From contig OZ021732.1 of NCBI GenBank assembly GCA_963978545.1, forward strand, positions 62,906,714 through 62,970,713: a stretch of 64,000 nucleotides of DNA. The letters run 5' to 3'. Source of the DNA: Linyphia triangularis. Taxonomy: Eukaryota; Arthropoda; Arachnida; Araneae; Linyphiidae. Below the pieces are notes generated by a model that had not been told where the DNA came from, did not search any database, and worked only from the letters and a program-made list of their open reading frames with translations. Made by a program: the position numbers and the translations under genes. Below are positions 23,998 to 34,773 of the stretch, one piece after another. The number at the start of each line of letters is the position of its first letter. The stretch's first letter is position 1.

Positions 23998-24811
23998 GAC
24001 AATGGAATTATCTCGGTAGAATCGTTAAAATCTTTTTACAAAGATTCAATTTTATATATTTATGAAACTCATACCAGCTAAAAAATTTGCTAGAATAAAG
24101 AAAGTATCTTAAAGCAAAGGGTATTAATTCTAAGGTTATTAAGGTTATTTAAGGCATTAGATAGTGTTGTCGCTCTTTCAAATAAAGACTCACATAATTA
24201 ACATGTTGAGGGAGAACTCAAAAATAATACTCATGCCACACACACGTGACAATATGCCTTGTGCTTTTAAAATAAATGCAATGCCTGAAAACAGAATATA
24301 TTGAAAATGCACCCCCTCTCCCTATTTTCCCCGATAAACAGATGTTATCAGACAGGTATTAGAATAAAAGCTTTTTTACATTTTCAAATACCTCTTAAGT
24401 AATATAATTATGAAGTTTTTGACAAAATCAAAATACACCGTGACGTATTTAAAATAAACAAAAAATATTCGTCACAATTATGTTTAATATCTTAAACATA
24501 ACTTTACTATTTTTTTTTATAATTATAATTTAAATTATCAATATTTAAAAAAATATATATAATGTATGATGAATTAAATATCAAGCTTCTTAAGATAGAA
24601 TAACTCCCCTACTTATGACGAAACACCGAATAATTTATTTCTTAAATAAGTTTAGAATACATTAGTGTATTTTATATTAATTTTGTAAAGAATCATGCAA
24701 ATATTACGTATTTCAAATGTTCTCAAAGTTTTGCTTTGCTTCACAAAGTCCAGCTCTATGTAAACAGATTTAAGCATTCGTGCGTGATACGGAATTTATT
24801 AAGGCTTAAGG

Positions 24812-24865
24812 TTGGTTGGTAGGAGTTTAACGGCGCAAGGGCAACACATGGGCCAAACTGCGCCA
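24812..24865 (-). mobile_element. 54-bp LINE 3'-tail insertion with TSD
   Basis: ATTAAGGCTTAAGG occurs perfectly at 24798-24811 and 24866-24879. Between them lies only 54 bp, which on the minus strand reads GGCGCAGTTTGGCCC, then GTTGCCCTTGCGC, ending ACCAACC. It matches the end of the larger fragment at 47145-47425. The intact duplication shows that this was a complete retrotransposition event of a severely 5'-truncated copy. Confidence 0.88.
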
Positions 24866-24879
24866 ATTAAGGCTTAAGG

Positions 24880-27800
24880 AACAAAGGCGGAGTTAAAATG
24901 TCATATGGAACCTGAACTAAAGATTAGACTGGTCTAGATGCGAGGTTTCATATTTTTAAAATAAATTCTTAAGATTTAAACCACTTTAAAACATGCAATC
25001 ATTCATGAATGTGGAAGAATTTTAATTAAGTTGCTATATTTTTGATCTGAAAAAATAATTCTAGTAATTGACCATACATAAATAGTTTTATACCTACTGT
25101 CATTTAAGTTAAATAACTGAGAATATTTCAGAAAACTTCAAGTCCTTTTAAGTAAAAAGTTTTTGTGAGCTGCTTTGAGAAAGAATGCATTTGATTTAAT
25201 TTTTGAATTTTTATGTTATAAGAATTAAGAAAAGTAATTGTTTAAAAAACATTGAATAAGAGAAAACATAAAAACATTAACGATTTGTTGTGATTAAAAT
25301 TTTAATACTTATTGTAATTATGACACAATAGCTTTCAGATGAGTTTAATATTATAAAAATAAAGAAATTAATGATTTATTCTTGGAATATTTACCAGTTG
25401 CAATACACACAACTCAAAAGTATTGATGTTACACGTCAGCTTACGTTATGCTTGTAATATTAGTTATTTGTTTGCTGCATATGTCATGACATATTAAAGC
25501 CCCATCTTTTATTTTTTATAAATTTTTGTATGGACCAGAATTATGTAGTAATCTTGTGTTTAGCACAAATGACTCAACAATATTTTAAAAATAGTTTCCC
25601 TACTAAATCTTCTTTCTTTTAAAACGATATGCGTCATGATGACCACAAACAAGAAGTTAACTCATAGGTTTGTTACGACCTTTACAATGTTCTTTTTTAA
25701 GTTCTTAAGTTAACTTAAGTTTCTTTTTTAAGGCAGAAACATCTTCGTTCTAACACCTAAATTATGTATATCGGTCATTTTCGAAATCCAGCGTGATCAG
25801 TCCAAAATAAAAATATTTTATCACGAGGTGAGAGTTTATCTTTTTAATTTGCTTCATTTTTGCTGACAAATTGTCAGACAGTTTCCAATAAAGAAATATA
25901 GAATTGCATTATAATATTTGAAAAAATTGTCAGATTTTTTTATTTTTTTTTGGTCGTACAATGTTTTAAATATTTGCATTTTAAATTAAAAAAAGATTTA
26001 TTAATAGTTAGAGATAAGCTAAGCTTTTTATTTATTTAGTTCTTTTGTTCGCAAAAATGTGTCATGATTGTTACCATACGCTTTTTAATATTCTTTAAAT
26101 CAAAATTTACATTTAATGAATGAAAAGATTTGAATATTAATGCAGTTTGGTTAGAGAGAGAAGTAATAGCAGCCATCATGAATTTGTTAGTGTTAATAGA
26201 TAAAGAAGGATAACTTTTATAATAAGAATTTTCATTAAATGCCATGTCCATTACTTTATTCTTTTTTTTTTTTTAAATCGTCGATTTGCTAGTTTTTTAA
26301 CTGATTCAATTAGTTTACAAGGTCATTTATCCAAAATAAATTTTTTAATTATGTATTGGTTTAGATATTCAGGGTAAGTATTTTTTGATTTAAATGACAT
26401 ATCTACAATCATTAAGAGTTTCCATTCAAATTCGATAAAAAAATTTAAATATAAAATCAAGTATCATATATTTTACAATTATCTAGGTATACCGGATAAT
26501 ATGAATATTGCATTTGTATTAGAACTTTAATAGGTTTTGAATTTTAATAAAGACTTATAATTTTTATTTTTGGTATAAAAATAAGAACAAAAAATAGCAT
26601 AAATTAAATACATTTTTTTGCCATTAAAATAGACAGTACAAGTGTTTTTGTAGGTCTTATACTTTTTAATTGATTTCATTTTGTCTGGGAACAGGCATGG
26701 TGGTTCAAATATTTTTTTTACAATACAAATTAATAACATTTATTTTAATATAAGAACAGCATGAAAAACCATTAAATATATTTAAAGAGATTAAGTTTCA
26801 TGTTTTTTATAAAAACAAAAATGTTCCAAAATAGAAATCAATTTTTACTTTTTGTTTTGTTTGTCACTACTTTTTAAAAACAACCCATGTAGAAAAAATT
26901 ATGAAATTGACGATTCAATTAATTGTGTATGTGACTGAAGAAATTATGTTTTTTTAGTTACAATCAAATTTGCTAAATAAGCTCGATTCTAATAGAAATT
27001 GATAATGAAATGTTGTATAATTACCATTTCTTTCTCTACTCGATAAAATTCTGAAGAAATAGCCTTTATAAGAATATATGATGGAAAAGGCAAATGCTTA
27101 TTAGATATTAAAAATACGCATTATCTAACGCATATACAAGTATAACATCAACTGTTATAATAAACATTTATAAAATAATTTAAACTTGAATTGCATAGGA
27201 AAAAAATTTAAATAAGAAGTAACATTTCTTCACCCAAGCTCTTTCGTTCATGGCATGTTCGAAGATATATGTCATGAGGGGATTTGTTTTGCAATCTTTC
27301 TCATTGAAATTGAAAGAGTTTCAAGGAAATAAAAATATTTAAAATGGTAAAGAAATAAAAATTTTAAAACAATAACAGGACCAGTTCCATAGTTGATTCA
27401 TTATTTACTCCCTGCATATATTATTTTTTAGTGGACATACTTTAAAGTAGAATTAGTTTGAAAGATAATAATATGTTTCTTCTGACCAAATGTCACAAAT
27501 TCATTCATAATTTATTTCCTTAGTTTAGGGAAGCTCTGCATTCAGCGTAGTGTCCTACTTTTAAAATTATGCAAAGGTAAAATTTAGAAAAATACTGAAA
27601 GGCAGATGAGTAATACTGGTGTGGTATAATTACAATAATCTCCATACAGACCGTATGAGAGAGGTCAGATTATTTTACTTTTAATCTAAAACGTCATTTA
27701 ACTTTTCCCATTAAGGTTCATAGTATAATTTTTACTTCTATAAAAGTCATTAAAGAGCCATTATCGATCCTCTGACAAATCTATTAATTGATATTTATTT

Positions 27801-27920
27801 TTGATCTTCCATTATCATTTTCTCATAATCTAATTCGTTACATTGTATGCCTATATGCTAATTAGAACAAGTTGGCTCAAGACTAATATTAATGACTGCT
27901 TTAATAGCTACTCTTTATAT
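24880..27920. other. AT-rich non-coding DNA
   Basis: No gene or repeat was recognised; the 70-71-codon frames here have AT-driven composition. Confidence 0.55.
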
Positions 27921-28010
27921 CCGTGGTAAGAAATGGCCCTCGCCCTGCTTTTCAAAAACGGCGCTCACACCATAACAGATGATGCAAAAATTCCCTTTAA
28001 AACGGATCAC

Positions 28011-28027
28011 CCCCGTTGAAGACGGGG
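28011..28027. repeat. Hairpin, 6-bp GC stem
   Basis: CCCCGT pairs with ACGGGG around a TGAAG loop. Confidence 0.6.
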
Positions 28028-28042
28028 AGAGCTAAAAAGGAT

Positions 28043-28061
28043 TTTCCGTGGCACCCGGAAA
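28043..28061. repeat. Hairpin, 6-bp stem
   Basis: TTTCCG pairs with CGGAAA around TGGCACC. Confidence 0.55.
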
Positions 28062-28110
28062 CATAAAACTGTCTGTTAGTCTCACTCCTAGTCAATATTT
28101 TAGGATTTGC

Positions 28111-28132
28111 ACCTCTCGGATGCACGAGAGGT
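28111..28132. repeat. Hairpin, 8-bp GC stem
   Basis: ACCTCTCG pairs perfectly with CGAGAGGT around a GATGCA loop. Confidence 0.65.
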
Positions 28133-28534
28133 TAAAGTAGCAGCAGATTTGGTATGACGGACGGGCCATTTGAGCAGCCCCAGGATTATTTCATGGTCAG
28201 AGAATTCGAGTCATTTGTTTCAGGTATGGGAGCTGCAATTTTCTTGCGGGGTTTTGCGTGTAAAGCAAATACCAGATTCGAATGGGTTTTGTTATCGTCT
28301 TTATTACGCATGTTTATCACGAATGCATGGGTGAAAAAGCGCGCCGACAGTGCTTTTGTGGATTTTTTTTTTTTTTTTTATCTCAATGGTGTCTGGATAT
28401 AGGGATAGTCTGGAAGGATTTCTCTGGTGTTGGAATGCGTGCTTTCTTGGGTTGTAAAATAGAATATCTGTTACTTCAATGCAGTCTCTGAATTTTTTTA
28501 GATAGTATTTCCTATGTTATATCCGTTTAGTGCA

Positions 28535-28588
28535 ATAGGACGATATCTACAAATGGTTACGATAGGACGATATCTACAAATGGTTACG
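28535..28588. repeat. Two perfect 27-bp tandem copies
   Basis: The unit starts ATAGGACGATATCTACAAAT and is repeated twice without mismatch; a third copy begins but diverges after ATAG. The perfect identity indicates a recent duplication. The 27-bp period keeps frame, giving a repeated IGRYLQMVT in an unconvincing ORF. Confidence 0.95.
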
Positions 28589-28589
28589 A

Positions 28590-31311
28590 TAGTACAAATA
28601 TTACACAAAGTAACATTCTTTGATTTTTCAAAGCAAGTTTTTTTAACAAATATCACACATTGTTCTTTTACGATTATTTTTCCCATTTATCTACCAGTTA
28701 CACAAAGCATTTTTATATAATTTTATGCATTTAGAAATATATTTTAGGTTCATGGGTAAGGTTTTAAACAAAATTTTGGAATTGATATATTTGCGACACA
28801 TTTATTCCTAATTAGTTATTGAAATTAGTATCATCACATTTTTTTAATTGGCAACACTTTAAACTATTAAATTAAATAAATTTAAATAATTTTATTTTAA
28901 ATTTATCAATATTTGTAAGTAGATTTAATTTTAGGGACCATTTAAACAGCAGTGTTAAATAATTTAATTACATTATGACATGTGATGAACAAGATAAAAC
29001 AAATTATATTTTCTAATAAAATAGTAAAGAAGAAAACTATGAAATGTAAATCATTCCATGGATACATTTGTCATTTTAGAATTGTTGTCTGAATATCGTC
29101 TATGTACAAGGATTTATGAAATAGAAGCAAATTATTGAGAATGGATATATTCCCTTTAATTTATAGTTCTCCAAAATATGGTAATTAAAGTACTTCGTAA
29201 AAAGACATAAACTATCTTATTTATTTCTATTTGAGAAATATTTTTTTTCCAATCAATTTCTTTAGTTTCTTAATAGCTCAATGCCATCATTTTGTTTATA
29301 ATAGTACAATTGTTCGTTTAAATTGTAAAAAAAAAATACTCATTAATGGTAAAACAATGTGTTTTTGCAGATGTTTGTTCGAGAAGCTGTAAATAATTGT
29401 ATAGTACATGTGTGGTAAATTATAATTCTAATCTAATTCTGTAATTACTTTTAATCATATATTTTTATTTCTGTAAAAATTGTTGTGTAATATTGTAAGT
29501 ACAAGCTTCTAAGATGTGATAACGATTATGTTTATCTAGATGTTTCTAGAATTTTAGAGAATGTCACACAACTTATAAAATTCTTGCTTGTGAATAAATA
29601 AAGGTGCAGTCCTACTCATTTGTTGATGTTTTGGGTTGTACTGTAAAAAAGCAGATTTAGTTCTTAATGAAGGGCAGAAAACTCTTGTTTTCCCTATCAC
29701 TGAGTCGAGAGAACTGAAGCTCTGATGTAGACTTGAATGCAAATTGTTACAAATGTTTTTTAAATTGTAAAAGTATTGGTGAAGAATAAAATAAGTTATT
29801 TTAATAATCTAGGGTTACTATGCCTCTGAAAAGAAAAAAATTCATACTATATGGTATCTGATGTTTACAAAATGTTCTTACAAATTCGCCATTTCACTAA
29901 GAATAAAGCAAAACATTTCATTATTACGATTGACTGGCAATGAAATAAAAAACAAATGCCATTTCCATTGCTCGTAATTTTGATAGATATAATTTGGTGT
30001 TGATAATTTAGTTTAGTAGACTTCTATTCAATATGAATGAATCTTTTGCTTAGTTAAACTAAATTTTGATTCATTAGTAACTGACCTAAAACTTCACCAA
30101 TAAAGGAAAACATATATGATTATGCTGCAAAAGTCGATTTAAATTGGTTCTTTGGAAAAAAACTTCTTTCATTTTAAGATACCATGTGCATGTATGAGTG
30201 TATATGAGAATTTTTGAATCTCAACAATCCAATAAAATGCTAACAGTTACTATTTGAGATGAGTTTTTGTTTTTAAATTAGTTTTCAGTATTTTATACTA
30301 ATCTAAAAAAAGTATTTAAAAATGTCATTTAACGGATAACAATCGTGTAACATAAAATAAACTAGTGGTTTTTTCCCCCATTTTCTTCTTATTTTTTTTT
30401 TCTTTTATTATTATTATTTAGAAATAAAAAGAATATAGCAGAAAGTAATTAAAAACATAAAAAATAGCAAATATATGCAACTAGAACTTTAAAAGCTTTT
30501 TTGTATTTCTAGACACTCAGCATTAATGCAATTTTAGAAATCTAGAATTAAAAATCCTATTTCCTGAAAAATATAAACAAGAATACCTACTATTAAGTAT
30601 AGTAAAAAACTGATAAAGAAAGAACGCTCAGGTTCTAATTGCATTATATGAAGCTAATTGACAGAGTATTTGAACTATACCAGTTTTTGATGAAATAAAT
30701 CTACGAAATCAAGTGTCCCATATTTATGATTAAACAATATTGCGCCGTATCAGACTTAACATGATACTCAAAAGATGACCGCTTGGATAAAATTCGCATC
30801 ATAATTTTAATACTCACAATAATTATGTGTTTATTTTATATTTAGCAATCATGCAAAAGATATATTTTCTCCTCATACTTCTTCACCCTCTAACTGTCAA
30901 ATGCAATTACGTGAAGATATTATCTCTAAATTAATAATCAGTTAAAATAGAGTTTGAAAATATTAAATATTATTTGAACAATGAACGATTCTAGGAATAT
31001 GATTTGAACCATTATAGGAATATATGGAATACAGAAATATTATAGCATCCAAAGTTAACTAAATATTTATTTTCCACTCAAACAGCGATACTTTTTTATC
31101 TGTAATTACTCATTCATACTAGCCGATATTTATTAAGTGTAAATTCAACAAATGCCTCGTCACAATATTTAGTTCAAAACCCAAATAATACGTTTTGCAT
31201 CCCGCTTAAATTTATCGCCTCTGATCTGTTCCTTATGTATAAGAAAAGCATGATCATAATAAATAAGCTATTAATTTGGAGAAATATATGACTATACAAT
31301 TAAACTCCTAC
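28590..31311. other. AT-rich non-coding DNA
   Basis: No gene or repeat was recognised. Confidence 0.55.
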
Positions 31312-31561
31312 CTTGAAATAGACAGCAGAACAGGTGAAACATGAACTGCAGTCTCACTTTTGCATTTCCGTGCATAGCTGACGTCATGTGCTATACAATC
31401 CCAGCAACATCCGACATTTTGGAAGAAGAACCACCTGTAGACTGCATTAGAGGAGCAAACAGTTTCTGGATTCCGTTATTAAGTTCTCTGATTCTGGTAA
31501 TTCCACAAAGAGGACTAGACGGCGAATACATCTTTATTTCGTTGACTCCTGCTTGTTTTAT
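31312..31561 (-). CDS. Possible minus-strand first exon
   Basis: This is a GC-richer island. The minus strand is open for 57 codons (31391-31561), with protein-like text RELNNGIQKLFAPLMQSTGG ending at TAG. A second frame starts at ATG 31387, MTSAMHGNAKVRLQFMFHLF, and runs into a good splice donor AAG|GTAGG (exon end 31312). Its KVR-then-hydrophobic order could be a signal peptide. A CRE palindrome TGACGTCA lies at 31379-31386. The plus strand also has a 94-codon frame across 31341-31625. The strand and coding status are therefore unsettled, and no family was recognised. Confidence 0.25.
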
Positions 31562-31639
31562 TCACTTTCTTGCACACTTGCTCCCATTTGTTTTAATACT
31601 TTACAACGTTACCTGCTTTTGGTGATGTCTGCTTGTAGG

Positions 31640-32877
31640 TTAAAGGGAAATGTGATTTTGGTATTTTCCAAATGCTCGTTTATCTAGCTGAGTGTAGATA
31701 GTTTGACTTAAAGAATTTCAAAAGTTTTCAAAAACATTTCAATTTCTTGAAGTATGAGCTTGTGTTTATTGAGTTTTTCAGAAAGACAGTTCACGTTAGA
31801 ATGATAATATCTGACTTATTGGTACTTTTAAATATCACAATGAATGTATGACTTATAAAATCGATCAGAGTTGAATTGCTTGTTTTAAATATCATTTGTA
31901 ATAACGTGTTCCCTTAGGAACAAAATTTGAAGTGATAAAAATGTCTGCAATTGATAAAACTTTATTTTTTACACATATTTAAAATTTTAATTATTAGAGG
32001 AATGTAAAAAATTTCTAAATGATATGGAGAGTTTTTAATTTTTGTGAAAAAATACAGTTATTTTATGAAGAGGAATATAAACCTTTAAAATTATGCGCAT
32101 GTTTTGATTTGAAATTACTTCAATAATAACGAAAGGTATATTTTTTAATAATTTTTAACTTTTCCAATGAGAATGTTCTACAAAGCACCCAAAGGGTAAA
32201 TAATGTAAGACATTTATACAGAAATTTCAATTGTTACACGTAGAAGTAATCAAGGACACGAAATCACCAAATTTAAAATAACCTATTTCCAGAAAAACTA
32301 CTTTCCCTCCCAGTAATAACAATAATTTGAATAAATAAGCTAGAATCTTCTATGGCCTTTGCACTTAAAAGCTTTTACCATAACATCAAAATAGCTTTCT
32401 ATTTCTGGAGAAATAGTCAAATAAATTTTAAACTGTCTTCTAAATATGATTAAATTTAAAATTAAAATCAAACGATAGTAAAAAATGGATGCTAATATTT
32501 TTAAAATTATTTTTTCAATCTAATGAGTTATAATGTTTCTCAAATCTATATTCCTTATATTTCTGCAATTTTCTTAATATTCTTTCATCAAAAATCCTTT
32601 AAAATTATCTAAACTTAATTCTTAAAAATTCATAAACTCAATCGGTTTTCTTCATCATTTTAAATTATTAAACACAAAATCTATGCGCTTCTTAATTCTC
32701 ACCATACTCAACAATTTAAGTTTTTATCAAATGTCAAAAATCTTGCCCAGAAAACTTTAAATAAAATGTACAAGCAATTTCAACTCTAACATTTCCAATA
32801 CGTAAGCAGCACTCATTAAAAAACATAATTATTTGACTTTTTTATAAAAACCATTCCATCCAGTTCCATCTTATAGC
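31640..32877. other. AT-rich non-coding DNA
   Basis: No feature was recognised. Confidence 0.55.
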
Positions 32878-33145
32878 AGAAAGGCACACGCAAAGATGCA
32901 ACAGGGTCCGATTGGTCCGGTATCGCAGCGTCCTGCCAAGACGGTGTCTTTCGAATATCTGCCGTTTGCCGGATTCAGGACTAGCTGTCTTTCGCGCTTC
33001 TCAACAGTTGAAAAGCGCAGGCGCGAACCTGAGCTTTTTTCTTATAATTCTTTATTTGAATCCAGGTGCAAAATTTTTGATTTCTAAATTAAATGGATTA
33101 CTAGGAATTGTATCGTAAGTGACGTCATCGAGGTGACGTAATTGG
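32878..33145 (+). promoter_or_regulatory. CpG-rich promoter-like island
   Basis: From about 32905 to 33030 CpG is dense (13 or so in 125 bp) in a CpG-poor neighbourhood. It contains an NRF1-like GCGCAGGCGCG at 33015-33025 and, about 95 bp on, two CRE-type sites. Overlapping plus-strand frames of 63-68 codons exist but have no recognised product. NRF1-like plus CRE motifs are typical of broad promoters of housekeeping genes in animals. This is my best promoter candidate, but the direction of transcription and any gene are not visible. Confidence 0.4.
33120..33141. promoter_or_regulatory. Tandem CRE-like sites
   Basis: TGACGTCA at 33120-33127 is the full CREB/ATF palindrome, and TGACGTAA at 33134-33141 is a one-base variant. 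Their starts are 14 bp apart. Confidence 0.5.
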
Positions 33146-33149
33146 ATGT

Positions 33150-34729
33150 GAATCGGGAAATGTGTTGAGTCTTTTAGATGTTAATGCATTTAGATTTTAA
33201 TGTCCTGTGTGGCAAAATTTCTAAATTGTTCTTATATCTGAGTTTCGTGTTCATTTAAACCTTTAATTTAATCTACTATTGATTGTGTTATAAATTTTAA
33301 TGTTAATTTTGTACAATCAAGTCAAGAGATATTTGAAAAGGACATCGCGTTGAAACCATACTTTCGTGATTTTGGATTTTAAGTATTCCTAACAGATAAA
33401 TATCTAATTATTTCAAAAAAATTTCAAAGGAATTGTGAATGTTTGGATAGTTGTGTTTTAACTATTCCTCTAACATGAATGATTTCGAACATGGGATTTA
33501 TCCAAAACACTGTAAAATTCTCCAAAAAGAAATTGGATGTCATAAAATATTCTTTAATTTACTAAAACTATTAAACTGCTGAAACTTTATCTTAAAATAT
33601 TTTTCAAATATCACAATTTTATTTTCCCGATATCTTCTTATAATCCATATTATAAATATTATTTTTAATTACTATTTGATAACTTTAATTTATAACCAAA
33701 GCATATTCACAGACAAAACATGAACAGTCCATTTTGCATAAAAAAAAAATTGAAATAATTCTTAAAAATTCATATATTAATATTTAAAAAAAAAAATTCC
33801 GTAAATAATTTAATTATAATATGCTTTTAAAATACATTGGTTAAATTAGTCTTTAATAATCAAACTTGAAGTATGTTTAAATATCAGTCACAAAATAAAA
33901 ACAAACAGCATAGCTGATGACAGAAAAGAATCATGCGTCGTGATCAATTTGTGTGATCAAAATTTATTGGCTTTAAATACTACTTAATGAAATTTTAAAT
34001 ACTTACATGAAGTAATATATTTCATATTGATTCACGTATGAAATTAAGAAAATAGTTAAACCAATTTAATCATTCAACAAAAGTTTTGCTTTCACTTTTT
34101 ATTCAGATTGAGATACTTTTTTGTAATATAACTTCATATTTATTTTAGATCGGAACCCATATATTAAGCCTTATTAACTGTGATATGAAAATCAACAAGT
34201 ACTTGTTGAAACTTTTATAATGTACCTCTTGCAATCGATACATTCCTTGTGGTATCTACATACTATTATTTCACTAATGGCTTATAACTAAACTATTAAG
34301 AATATTAATTTTTATTTACGTATTATATAATGCCTTAGTTTTTGAATTATTAAACAGTTTTTAATTCAAACAACATAATACTTTTGGACACTGTAATACT
34401 AATCTTCAGAAAAGAGGAATAACAGGTTAAATTACCCTTTAATTACGTAATTTCACAAATTCTTTTAAACAAAGCATTTTGATTCAAATAAAATTTCAGT
34501 TCGATACTTTATTATGAGAGTTTTGAATAAATAATGCAGTATATTTTAGTGTATGATATTAGTTAAGTTGAGAATAGTTTATAAGTTCTTACTGCAATAC
34601 ATACGATTAAAAGTTAATTAAAAATAATGAACAAGTTATACGTTTTTGGCTAAATAAATTATGATTTGCAGTCACATAAAATCTAAATAGTATGAAAAAT
34701 TCCTGAACAAATATTCTTTCATTGAATGT

Positions 34730-34773
<44 letters not shown>

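Larger units (their letters stand above)
27921..28490. other. GC-rich island with three short hairpins
   Basis: This is the GC-richest block of its size nearby. It carries three perfect-stem hairpins: 28011-28027 (CCCCGT stem, TGAAG loop), 28043-28061 (TTTCCG stem, 7-nt loop) and 28111-28132 (ACCTCTCG stem, GATGCA loop). Plus-strand frames of 69-82 codons at 28154-28491 are not recognisable proteins and run through a T tract. It could be a structured non-coding RNA gene, an unknown SINE or MITE, or a regulatory island. No Pol III boxes or flanking duplications were found. Confidence 0.35.

Noticed and set aside
28011..28034. Helitron 3' end (hairpin followed by CTAA)
   Set aside because: The hairpin is only 4 nt from CTAA, and the next base is A rather than the expected T. 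No TC start was identified.
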